Shown one piece after another: positions 41,141-49,156 of a stretch of 64,000 nucleotides of DNA. Numbering within the stretch: the stretch's first letter is position 1; the number at the start of each line of letters is the position of its first letter. Location of the stretch: positions 434,001 to 498,000 of the forward strand of contig NZ_QHKZ01000001.1 in NCBI RefSeq assembly GCF_003194585.1. Direction: 5' to 3'. Source of the DNA: Nocardioides daejeonensis. Its GTDB lineage: Bacteria; Actinomycetota; Actinomycetes; Propionibacteriales; Nocardioidaceae. The notes under the pieces are model-generated. The model saw only the letters and a list, made by a program, of their open reading frames with translations. It searched no databases and was not told the DNA's origin. The position numbers were made by a program, and so were the translations under genes.

Positions 41141-42256
41141 ATGACAAGCAATCCGAGCGGCCGTGAGCCGCTGAAGTTCGCCTACTGGGTGCCCAACGTG
41201 AGCGGTGGCCTGGTGGTCAGCAAGATCGAGCAGCGCACCGACTGGGGGCTGGACTACAACATCGAGCTGGCGCGGCTGGCGGAGCGCAACGGCTTCGACT
41301 ACGCGCTGTCGCAGGTGCGTTACATCGCGTCCTACGGGGCGGCGTACCAGCACGAGTCGACGAGCATCAGCCTGGCGATCGCACTGGCCACCGAGCGCTT
41401 GAAGGTGATCGCCGCGATCCATCCGGGGCTGTGGCAGCCGGGTGTGCTGGCCAAGCTCGTCGCCAGCTCCGACCAGTACACGAAGGGCCGCTTCTGCGTG
41501 AACGTGGTGAGCGGCTGGTTCAAGGACGAGTTCACCAAGCTCGGCGAGCCATGGCTGGAGCACGGCGACCGCTACCGCCGCTCGGAGGAGTTCATCCGCT
41601 ACCTGCGTGAGATCTGGACCAGCGAGCATGCCGAGTTCAACGGCGACTTCTACCGGCTCCACGACTTCGACCTCAAGCCCAAGCCGTACGACGTCCCTGG
41701 GCGCCCGCACCCGGAGATCTTCATGGGCGGCAACTCCACCGACGCTCGAGGGATGGGTGGCCGGGTCAGTGACTGGTACTTCATGAACGGCAACACCCCC
41801 GACGGGATCGCCGAGCAGATCCGCGACGTCGACGATGTGGCGGCAGTCCACGGCCGGGCCGGGCACGTGCGGTACGGCGTCAACGGCTTCCTGATCGGCC
41901 GGGAGACCGAGGCGGAAGCCCGGGGGGTGCTGCGCGAGATCATCGACAAGGCCGACCGGGAGGCGGTCGAGGGGTTCGGAGCAGCGGTGAAGCAGGCGGG
42001 CCAGTCGGCCGGTGACAAGGTGGGGATGTGGCAGGACTCGGAGTTCGCCGACCTCGTGCAGTACAACGACGGATTCCGCACCGGACTGGTCGGGACACCG
42101 GAGCAGATCGCGCACCGGATGCTGGAGTACAAGCGCCGCGGCGTGCACCTCTTCCTGCTCGGCTTCCTGCACTTCCAAGAGGACGTGCAGTACTTCGGGC
42201 GTGAGGTGCTGCCGATCGTCCGCGAGCTCGAGGCGGTCGAGTTGGCACGCGTCTGA
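41141..42256 (+). CDS. sfnG: FMNH2-dependent dimethylsulfone monooxygenase SfnG
   Basis: 371 residues, LLM fold. The N-terminus KFAYWVPNVSGGLVVSKIEQRT and the stretches AAIHPGLWQPGVLAK, VNVVSGWFKDEF and LVQYNDGFRTGLVGTP closely follow what I recall of SfnG from Pseudomonas. SfnG converts dimethylsulfone to methanesulfinate with loss of formaldehyde. With two SfnB/DszC-like partners this suggests scavenging of sulfur from sulfones under sulfate limitation. No sulfur-responsive regulator is adjacent. Confidence 0.88.
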   Translation: MTSNPSGREPLKFAYWVPNVSGGLVVSKIEQRTDWGLDYNIELARLAERNGFDYALSQVRYIASYGAAYQHESTSISLAIALATERLKVIAAIHPGLWQPGVLAKLVASSDQYTKGRFCVNVVSGWFKDEFTKLGEPWLEHGDRYRRSEEFIRYLREIWTSEHAEFNGDFYRLHDFDLKPKPYDVPGRPHPEIFMGGNSTDARGMGGRVSDWYFMNGNTPDGIAEQIRDVDDVAAVHGRAGHVRYGVNGFLIGRETEAEARGVLREIIDKADREAVEGFGAAVKQAGQSAGDKVGMWQDSEFADLVQYNDGFRTGLVGTPEQIAHRMLEYKRRGVHLFLLGFLHFQEDVQYFGREVLPIVRELEAVELARV

Positions 42257-42499
42257 CGCCGGCCGTGCGATGTGGCGAGGCGCACTAACCGGTCGCCCAG
42301 GATCGGGATGAGAGGGGCCGTCATTTCGAAATCTATGGCGAAAAATCCAAAAGTGCCCGGCGTCGAGGATGCCAATCTCTGAACTTTCCGTCGGACCGCT
42401 TCGTGCCCTTGCGATGAGGTGCGGGAGCCCTGACACTTGCCGCAGGGAGACCAAGGTGCACGTGGTCTCCGGGTGGGCGAGGGCCCGGAGATTCCATTC

Positions 42500-44950
42500 A
42501 TGAGGGCGGTTGCAGCGATGAGTGTTCGGGACAAGGTCATCAACAAGGTCCAGGCGACCATCCCCATGGAGCGGCAGATCCAGGGGCTGCACCTGTTCCA
42601 GAAGGCCAAGAGGCGGGTGGTCGGCGACAAGCAGCCGGTCTTCCGTGAGCAGACGATCCCCGACGTCGACGAGCTCGCCCTGACCGAGATCGACCCGAGC
42701 AACCCCTTCCTCTACGGGCAGGGGCAGTGGCGCCCGTACTTCAAACGCCTGCGGGACGAGGCGCCGGTGCACTTCCGGGCGCACAGTCCGTTCGGGCCGT
42801 ACTGGTCGATCACCAGGTACGACGACATCGTCGCCGTCGACCGGGATTTCGAGACGTTCTCCGCCGAGCCGCAGATCGTCATCGGCACCCCGCCCGAGGG
42901 TCTGGACATCGAGATGTTCATCGCGATGGACCCGCCGCGCCACGATCAGCAGCGCAATGCGGTGCAGGGCGTCGTGGCGCCGCAGAACCTCGAGGAGATG
43001 GAGGGCCTGATCCGGTCCCGGGTGCAGGAGGTGCTCGACGACCTGCCGGTCAACGAGCCCTTCGACTGGGTCGACAAGGTGAGCATCGAGCTCACCTCGC
43101 GGATGCTGGCCACGCTGCTCGACTTCCCCTACGAGCAACGGCGCAAGCTCGTCTACTGGACCGACCTGGCGGCCGCGAGTGCGTCGGCCACGGGTGGTGC
43201 CACCGACCTCGATGAGATGTATGCCGGTATCGCCGACATGGCGAAGAGCTTCAGCGAGCTGTGGCACGACAAGGCCGCGCGTCGCGCGGCAGGCGAGAAG
43301 CCGGGCTACGACCTGATCACGCTGATGCAGATGTCGGAGGACACCAAGGACATCATCAACCGGCCGATGGAGTTCCTCGGCAACCTGATCCTGCTCGTCG
43401 TCGGCGGCAACGACACCACGCGCAACTCGATGTCGGGCGGTGTCTACGCGCTCAACCAGTTCCCCGACGAGTTCGACCGGCTCAAGGCCGACCACGGCCT
43501 GATCCCGAAGCTCGTCCACGAGATCATTCGCTGGCAGACGCCGCTGGCCTACATGCGCCGGATCGCCAAGAAGGACACCGTCCTGAACGGGCAGTTCATC
43601 CGCAAGGGTGACAAGGTCGTGATGTGGTACGCCTCGGGCAACCGCGACGAGCGCACCTTCGAGAATCCCGACGCCTTCGTCATCGGCCGTCCCAACGCCC
43701 GCCACCACCTCTCCTTCGGCATCGGCGTGCACCGCTGCATGGGCAGCCGGCTGGCCGAGATGCAGCTGCGGATCCTGTGGGAGGAGCTGCTGGCCCGCTT
43801 CAGCGACATCGCGGTCGTCGAGGAGCCGGAGTACCTGCAGTCGAACTTCGTCCGCGGCTACACCAAGCTGATGGTCACCCTCACCGCGATCGGGCAGGAG
43901 CCACGTGCCGACAGCCCCCGTATCGCGCGAGCCGACCTGACCCGGTCGGAGCCCGCTCCGCAGCCGGCGCGAGGTGGCTCCCGTGACGGCTGGGTGACGA
44001 GTACGGCGGAGACCGAGGTCGATCTGCAGGTCGCAGCGCGGCGCGAGGTGGCCGACGGGGTCGTCGAGCTCACGCTGACCGACCCGACCGGCGCACCGCT
44101 GCCCGCCTGGACGGCCGGTGCCCACATCGACCTCGTCCTCGACTCGTCGCTGACGCGGCAGTACTCGCTGTGCGGCAGCGCCGCCGACGGGTCGTCGTGG
44201 AAGGTCGGAGTGCTGCGCGACCCCGAGAGTCGGGGCGGGTCGGCGTACGTGCACGAGCGGTTGGCCGAGGGAGTGAGTGTCCGCGTCCGCGGTCCACGCA
44301 ACCACTTCCCGCTGGTCGCCTCCCCGCGCTACCAGTTCATCGCCGGCGGCATCGGGATCACCCCGATCCTCCCGATGATCGAGGCGGCGGAGGCGCGCGG
44401 TGCTGCCTGGGAGCTGCTGTACGTCGGTCGGTCGCGCGCGACGATGGCGTTCCTCGACGGGCTTGAAGGTGACAGCCGGGTGACGGTCTGGCCGAGTGAG
44501 GACAAGGGGCGGTTCGACCTCGCATCGGTGCTCGGGAGACCGCAACCGGAGACCCTCGTCTACTGCTGCGGGCCGGGCGCGCTCCTGGACGCGGTCGAGG
44601 AGGGGTGCGCGGCGTGGCCCGACGGGAGTGTGCACCTGGAGCGGTTCGCGGCCAAGGAGGTCGCGGCGTCGGAGGATGCACTCGACTCGTTCGAGGTGGA
44701 GTGCTCGCGCTCCGGCGTGACGGTGACGGTGACCGAGGGGACGACGGTCTTCGAGGCGGTCGAGCGGGCGGGTGTCGACGTACTCGGCTCCTGCATGGAG
44801 GGGATCTGCGGCACCTGCGAGGCCGACGTCATCGAAGGCACGCCCGACCACCGTGACTCGATCCTGTCCAAGGCGGAGCGGGAGCGTGGCGATACGGTCA
44901 TGCTCTGCGTCTCCCGCTCACTGTCGAAGAGGTTGGTGCTTGACGTATGA
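42500..44950 (+). CDS. self-sufficient P450: CYP153-like haem domain fused to phthalate-dioxygenase-type reductase
   Basis: About 816 residues from ATG 42500 (ATG 42518 is the alternative). Haem domain to about 465: FIAMDPPRHDQQRNAV, I-helix VVGGNDTTRNSMSGG, EIIRWQTPLAYMRR and haem-Cys loop FGIGVHRCMGSRLAE (Cys about 413), all strongly CYP153-like (alkane/fatty acid terminal hydroxylases). After a 40-60-residue linker comes a reductase: flavin motif RQYSLCG, NAD motif GGIGITPILPM, and a plant-type [2Fe-2S] (CMEGICGTC near 765-773 and Cys about 803). The gene overlaps the Rieske oxygenase gene by 4 bp. The 240-bp region before it holds an ATTTCGAAAT palindrome (42323-42332). Confidence 0.9.
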   Translation: MRAVAAMSVRDKVINKVQATIPMERQIQGLHLFQKAKRRVVGDKQPVFREQTIPDVDELALTEIDPSNPFLYGQGQWRPYFKRLRDEAPVHFRAHSPFGPYWSITRYDDIVAVDRDFETFSAEPQIVIGTPPEGLDIEMFIAMDPPRHDQQRNAVQGVVAPQNLEEMEGLIRSRVQEVLDDLPVNEPFDWVDKVSIELTSRMLATLLDFPYEQRRKLVYWTDLAAASASATGGATDLDEMYAGIADMAKSFSELWHDKAARRAAGEKPGYDLITLMQMSEDTKDIINRPMEFLGNLILLVVGGNDTTRNSMSGGVYALNQFPDEFDRLKADHGLIPKLVHEIIRWQTPLAYMRRIAKKDTVLNGQFIRKGDKVVMWYASGNRDERTFENPDAFVIGRPNARHHLSFGIGVHRCMGSRLAEMQLRILWEELLARFSDIAVVEEPEYLQSNFVRGYTKLMVTLTAIGQEPRADSPRIARADLTRSEPAPQPARGGSRDGWVTSTAETEVDLQVAARREVADGVVELTLTDPTGAPLPAWTAGAHIDLVLDSSLTRQYSLCGSAADGSSWKVGVLRDPESRGGSAYVHERLAEGVSVRVRGPRNHFPLVASPRYQFIAGGIGITPILPMIEAAEARGAAWELLYVGRSRATMAFLDGLEGDSRVTVWPSEDKGRFDLASVLGRPQPETLVYCCGPGALLDAVEEGCAAWPDGSVHLERFAAKEVAASEDALDSFEVECSRSGVTVTVTEGTTVFEAVERAGVDVLGSCMEGICGTCEADVIEGTPDHRDSILSKAERERGDTVMLCVSRSLSKRLVLDV

Positions 44951-45972
44951 ACCACCCGGTATCGACCTACCCCAGGGACTGCTGGTACGTCGCCGCCACC
45001 TCCGACGAGGTCGGTGACGGGTTCCTCGCGCGCCGAGTCGCGGACACCTCGGTCGTGCTCTTCCGGCTCTCCGACGGTTCGATCGCCGCGTTGGAGGACC
45101 GCTGCGTGCACCGGCCGTATCCGTTGTCGGCGGGCCACCGCGAGGGCGACCTGGTGGTGTGCGGCTACCACGGCTGCACGTACGACGCCACCGGACGACT
45201 CGTGCACGTGCCGTCGCAGGAGAACCCGCCCTCGGGTGCGCGGGCGCGCGCCTTCCCGGTGGTCGAGCGCGGGCCCTTCGTCTGGCTCTGGACCGGCACC
45301 CCCGGGGGTGAGCGGCTGCGTCCGCCGCCGTCGACACCGTGGCTCGAGGGTGACGGCTGGAGCAGCGTGGGGGAGCGGCGCGACGTGGCTGCCGGCCTGG
45401 TGCTGCTGCACGAGCACTACCTCGACCTGACCAACGTCTTCGCGATGCACGCGGAGATGGTGCCGCCGGGCATCGAGGCGCTGCCGCCGCTGGAGGAGGT
45501 GGAGGTCTCCGAGGTCGCGGTCGCCTACCGGCGGGAGCTGCCCAAGGCGCCGCTCGCGCCGTGGGAGGCGCAGGTCTCCGGACTCGACAGCGTCGACTCC
45601 TTCGGCCGTGTGGAGACGGGAGCGTTCGTCACGCCCGGCCTGCACAAGCAGACCTACACGATCACCGGACCCGACGGCCCCGAGGTCGAACTGGTGCGCA
45701 CCCACGGCTTCACGCCGGCGTCGTCGGGCACCACCCACGTCTTCCTGCAGATCTCCTGGCGCGGCGCATCGGTCTCACCCGATGCCGGCGCGGGCCTGGC
45801 GGCCGTCTTCCACGAGATGGCCGACCGCGACACCGCTGTCCTGGAGACCATGCAGCGCTGCCTCGACGAGGACGCCACCCCGCGGCGCTACGTCAGCGTC
45901 AAGGCCGACCGTGCCGCCGTCCGCGCGCGCCGCATCCTCGCCGCCATGGTGGAGGGGGAGCGGGGCTTGTAG
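44947..45972 (+). CDS. VanA-like Rieske non-haem iron oxygenase with altered iron-ligand motif
   Basis: 341 residues. The Rieske cluster is canonical (DRCVHRPYPLS and CGYHGCTYD, CxH..CxxH). The size and HEHYLDLTNVFAMH mononuclear-iron segment place it with vanillate/dicamba O-demethylases (RO alpha without beta subunit). Aligned to the NxxDxxHxxxxH motif, the Asn position is His and the first His ligand is Asn (HYLDLTNVFAMH). The gene starts inside the P450-reductase stop codon (ATGA) and has no reductase of its own nearby. Confidence 0.85.
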   Translation: MNHPVSTYPRDCWYVAATSDEVGDGFLARRVADTSVVLFRLSDGSIAALEDRCVHRPYPLSAGHREGDLVVCGYHGCTYDATGRLVHVPSQENPPSGARARAFPVVERGPFVWLWTGTPGGERLRPPPSTPWLEGDGWSSVGERRDVAAGLVLLHEHYLDLTNVFAMHAEMVPPGIEALPPLEEVEVSEVAVAYRRELPKAPLAPWEAQVSGLDSVDSFGRVETGAFVTPGLHKQTYTITGPDGPEVELVRTHGFTPASSGTTHVFLQISWRGASVSPDAGAGLAAVFHEMADRDTAVLETMQRCLDEDATPRRYVSVKADRAAVRARRILAAMVEGERGL

Positions 45973-45988
45973 CAGTCGGCCTGGCGAT

Positions 45989-46451
45989 CTAGAGGATTCT
46001 GGTCGCCTTCACGACGTGCTCAGCGCAGATCTCGTGTACGACGCACTGGACGTGCTCCGCGGATGCCAAGTCGACGGATCGAAGATCGACCTCCACGACA
46101 TCTCGATCTCGACACGCAGGTCGTCGGGCCAGAGCCGGTGGTCCTGCATGCCGACGGTGTCGTGACCGGCCGCCCGGAGCCGTGCCTCGAAGTCGTCGTC
46201 AGCCGCCGACCGGCCTCCTGTCGCATCCACGAGTATGCCGCCCGGAAGTCGGGGTCTGCGAGGGCGGGGTCGGCGCGGAGGACTCCGGCCTCTGCTAGGA
46301 CTCGGTACGCGAGCTCCCTCCGGGTCGTCCACATGCGAAGCGGGTCTGTCGTCGTGTCCCGAGCCAGGTCGATCCGATGGGCCAGGCGAGGCGCCACGGG
46401 CGGCGATGGGAGTCGCATCGCAGGCTCACGGACTGGCGACGGTGTGTTCAT
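45989..46451 (-). pseudogene. DUF3841-like protein, frameshifted
   Basis: Three pieces in different frames read as one protein: MRLP..RMWTTRRELAYRVLAEAGVLRADPALADPDFRAAYSWMRQEAG (from about 46451 down to 46205), then DDDFEARL..LRVEIEMSWRSIFD (to about 46075), then SVDLASAEHVQCVVHEICAEHVVKATRIL ending at TAG 45991-45989. The N-terminal and SWxxIF parts resemble DUF3841. The frames change at about 46200 and 46075, and the middle of the family seems to be missing. A decaying gene; the family call is tentative. Confidence 0.5.
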
Positions 46452-46582
46452 CGAGCCATGCGCATCGGCTGCAGCGGTCTCGGTGGTAATCGTGGCCACT
46501 GCCGCCGTCCTGGCCGCGGAGACCGCACGGGTGCCGATCGACCTGCTGGGAGCAACTCGCCGGTTTCGCTGACGTGCGTCGG

Positions 46583-47302
46583 TCAGGTTCTGCTGCTCTC
46601 GGCCAGTGTTCGCAGCCACTTGCGGAGCAGCGCGATCTCCTCCGGCCCGAGGCTCTTCTCCGCTCCCGCGAGGGCGTGCAGCAGGTGGCGGGCCAGGTCG
46701 GCGCCGGTTGCCGACTCGCTGGGGGAGGCAGGTGCGATCCCGGTGATTGCGGCGATCGTGGCATCGCGTACCTGGGCGGAGAGGGCGAGGTCGGGCTCCT
46801 CGGCGGTGATCAGGAAGAGGGTCACGCCGACATTGGCGGCGAGCACGTGATCGGCTGCCTCCTCGGCCGTCACGGCGAGGCGGCCGTCGGCGTACGCCGT
46901 CCGGCAGAGCTCGACTAGCGCGGCGTGGGGAGCGGCTGCGGCGGAGGGCCGCCGGTGGGGCGTGACCTGGCCGTACATCAGCGCGTAGAAGCCAGCGTGG
47001 TCGAGCCCGAAGCGCGCGTGGGTGTCCCAGCCGCGGCGGATGTCCTCGATGGGGTCACCGGTCGGCTCGGCCGCCCGCTTGAGCGCCAGGTAGCTCTCGA
47101 AGCCGTAGTCGATGACCGACTCGAGCAGGCCGTCTTTGCTCCCGAAGAAGTGGTAGAGCGTCGGCAGCTTCACTCCCACGCGGTCGCAGATCGCCCGCAG
47201 GGGGACGTCCTGCCCCGGCGCATCGCTGATCAGCGCCGCTGCGGCCTCGAGAAGCTCCTGCCGCGTGTCGGTTCGTGTATCGCTCTTGCGTTCCGCTGTC
47301 AC
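46583..47302 (-). CDS. TetR/AcrR-family regulator
   Basis: 239 residues from GTG 47302. HTH: TRQELLEAAAALIS..DVPLRAICDRVGVKLPTLYHFFGSKDGLLESVI. The C-terminal ligand domain is helical. The start is fixed by a -10-like AT-rich stretch and by the divergent SDR gene. It faces the SDR gene at 47369 across a 66-bp region containing a palindromic operator, so it most likely represses the SDR/SnoaL genes and itself. Confidence 0.85.
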   Translation of the reverse strand: MTAERKSDTRTDTRQELLEAAAALISDAPGQDVPLRAICDRVGVKLPTLYHFFGSKDGLLESVIDYGFESYLALKRAAEPTGDPIEDIRRGWDTHARFGLDHAGFYALMYGQVTPHRRPSAAAAPHAALVELCRTAYADGRLAVTAEEAADHVLAANVGVTLFLITAEEPDLALSAQVRDATIAAITGIAPASPSESATGADLARHLLHALAGAEKSLGPEEIALLRKWLRTLAESSRT

Positions 47303-47326
47303 ATCGATATAGTACGTGCCGAAGAG

Positions 47327-47347
47327 CGATATAGACGGTCTGTATCG
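47327..47347. promoter_or_regulatory. palindromic TetR operator
   Basis: CGATATAGAC (47327-47336), one base, GTCTGTATCG (47338-47347): 9 of 10 positions pair. The half-site CGATATAG recurs as a direct repeat at 47305-47312, two helical turns away. Confidence 0.6.
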
Positions 47348-47368
47348 ACAGGATAGGAAGGGAATGAC

Positions 47369-48124
47369 ATGTCCGCCCGAACCCTCGAAGGCAAGAACGT
47401 CCTCGTCGCCGCCGGTGCGAAGAACCTCGGTGGCCTGATCAGCCGTCAGGCCGCGGAGGCCGGCGCGAACGTCGCCATCCACTACAACTCCGAGCCGACC
47501 CGGGCTGCTGCGGAGGAGACGCTCGCGGCGGTCGAGTCCGCCGGCCAGAAGGGCGTCCTGCTCACGGGTGACCTGACGAAGGTCGAGAACATCGAGCGGC
47601 TCTTCGCCGACGCCGCCGCCGCGCTCGGCCCGATCGACGTCGCGGTCAACACCGTCGGCAAGGTGCTGCGCAAGCCGATGGTCGACACCACCGAGGCGGA
47701 GTACGACGACATGCTCGACGTGAACGCCAAGTCGGCGTACTTCTTCCTCCGCGAGGCCGGCCGACAGCTCGCCGACAACGGCAAGGTGATCACCATCCTC
47801 ACCTCGCTGCTCGCCGCCTTCACCGACGGCTACTCCACCTACGCCGGTGGCAAGTCGCCCGTCGAGCACTTCACCCGCGCCGCGGCCAAGGAGTTCTCGG
47901 CGCGCGGCATCTCGGTCAACTCGATCGCGCCCGGGCCGATGGACACGCCGTTCTTCTACGGCCAGGAGACGCCGGAGCGGGTGGCGTTCCACAAGTCGCA
48001 GGCGATGGGCAACCAGCTCACGCAGATCGAGGACATCGCCCCGATCGTGCGCTTCCTCGCGACCGAGGGCTGGTGGATCACCGGCCAGACCATCTTCGCC
48101 AACGGCGGCTACACCACCCGCTGA
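47369..48124 (+). CDS. SDR-family oxidoreductase
   Basis: 251 residues. Rossmann dinucleotide motif VLVAAGAKNLGGLISRQ (variant of TGxxxGxG), NTVGK, and the active site Ser (ILTSLLAAF) with YSTYAGGK (YxxxK). NAD(P)-dependent dehydrogenase/reductase; the substrate is unknown. AGGAAGG-type Shine-Dalgarno sequence before ATG 47369. Followed by a SnoaL-like gene, both divergent from the TetR gene. Confidence 0.88.
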   Translation: MSARTLEGKNVLVAAGAKNLGGLISRQAAEAGANVAIHYNSEPTRAAAEETLAAVESAGQKGVLLTGDLTKVENIERLFADAAAALGPIDVAVNTVGKVLRKPMVDTTEAEYDDMLDVNAKSAYFFLREAGRQLADNGKVITILTSLLAAFTDGYSTYAGGKSPVEHFTRAAAKEFSARGISVNSIAPGPMDTPFFYGQETPERVAFHKSQAMGNQLTQIEDIAPIVRFLATEGWWITGQTIFANGGYTTR

Positions 48125-48196
48125 GGCGGTGCTCGACTTCGCCCACGACGTCGCCGACCTCCTCGCATCTGCGCGAGCTGAATCCAGGAGAACTCC

Positions 48197-48523
48197 ATGA
48201 CCACCCAGATCCCCGAGCCCGTCGCCAGCCTCGTCGCCGCCGTCAACGGCCACGCCGAGGACGCCTTCCTCGACTCGTTCACCGCTGACGGTTTCGTCGA
48301 TGACTGGGGCCGCATCTTCCGCGGCCGCGCGGCCATCGACGGCTGGAGCAACAAGGAGCTGATCGGCGCCCAAGGCACTTTGAGCGTTTACTCGGTGACC
48401 GCCGACGGCGACGAGGTCGTTGTCGTCGGCGACTGGCGCAGCAACTACGCCAACGGCTTGAGCCGCTTCACGTTTGCCGTGGACGGCGACAAGATCGCGT
48501 CGATGACGATCCGCGAGGGGTGA
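48197..48523 (+). CDS. SnoaL/NTF2-like protein
   Basis: 108 residues of the cone-shaped alpha+beta fold: AAVNGHAEDAFLDSFTADGFVDDWGRIFRGRAAIDGWS..GDWRSNYANGLSRFTFAVDGDKI. Such proteins act as small isomerases/hydrolases or ligand binders. TCCAGGAG precedes the ATG. Its stop overlaps the GTG of the truncated ltrA gene. Confidence 0.8.
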   Translation: MTTQIPEPVASLVAAVNGHAEDAFLDSFTADGFVDDWGRIFRGRAAIDGWSNKELIGAQGTLSVYSVTADGDEVVVVGDWRSNYANGLSRFTFAVDGDKIASMTIREG

Positions 48524-48882
48524 GCGTGACGCACCGCGCCGTGCCGATGGTGGGGCGCGACCCGGACGAGCGGCAGCGGGGCGCGACGCCGCTGGAGCTG
48601 CTGTTCGACCTCACTTTCGTGGTCGCGTTCGGCACGGCGGCGAACGAGCTGGCCCACGCACTCGCTGAGGACCACGTCGGCGCCGGCATCGTGGCGTTCT
48701 GCTTCGCGACCTTCGCCATCTCCTGGGCGTGGATCAACTTCACCTGGTTCGCCTCTGCATACGACACCGATGACTGGATCTACCACCTGACGACGATGCT
48801 GCAGATGGTCGGGGTCCTGGTGGCGATCCCTTCGATGACCCACAAGGTGGACAGGTCGCCGCCGGTGCGGCGCGCCTGCTGA
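48520..48882 (+). pseudogene. low-temperature-requirement protein A (LtrA) fragment, truncated by mobile DNA
   Basis: The first about 100 residues (RQRGATPLELLFDLTFVVAFGTAANELAHALAEDHVGAGIVAFCFATFAISWAWINFTWFASAYDTDDWIYHLTTMLQMVGVLV pattern) are the N-terminus of the LtrA membrane family. LtrA is normally about 380-400 residues. After about 48830 the frame runs into unrelated sequence joined to an IS481 transposase fragment and stops at 48882. No rest of ltrA is found up to 50570. Confidence 0.75.
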
Positions 48883-49134
48883 CGGCCGACATAGCGCCAG
48901 CCACCGCCATCGGGCACGCGACCGAGCTTCTTCACGTCGACGTGGATCAGGCCGCCCGGCGCCTCGTGTTCGTAGCGGCGGATCGGCTCGCCGGTGGCCC
49001 GGTCGATGTGGGAGAGCCTGTTGATCCGGCAACGGACCAAGACCGCGTGCACGGTCGAGGACGCCATGTTGAGTCGGTCGGCGATTTCCACCGGTCCGAG
49101 CCGCTGCTTCCAGCGCAGGTGCACGATCTTACGG
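48872..49134 (-). pseudogene. IS481-family transposase fragment
   Basis: The minus-strand frame reads HRKIVHLRWKQRLGPVEIADRLNMASSTVHAVL..NRLSHIDRATGEPIRRYEHEAPGGLIHVDVKKLGRVPDGGGWRYVGRQQ, the second helix-turn-helix and start of the catalytic domain of IS481 transposases. The about 70-residue N-terminus is missing at the IS3 insertion point (49134/49135) and the catalytic C-terminus at the ltrA side. The exact outer junction (about 48830-48875) is unresolved. Confidence 0.75.
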
Positions 49135-49147
49135 TGAATCGCACTGG
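49135..49147 (+). repeat. left terminal inverted repeat of the IS3-family element
   Basis: TGAATCGCACTGG, exact complement of the right repeat at 50442-50454. Confidence 0.85.
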
Positions 49148-49156
49148 ATCTAGTTC

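Noticed and set aside
39677..44851. A 1724-codon open frame on the minus strand opposite the sulfone genes and the P450 gene
   Set aside because: It mirrors the codon structure of well-identified plus-strand genes. Long antisense frames are usual in 70% GC DNA, and the translation is rich in R, G, H, D and V with no domain.
46063..46572. Plus-strand open frame over the DUF3841-like pseudogene
   Set aside because: Opposite strand to recognisable protein similarity; composition is that of a shadow frame.
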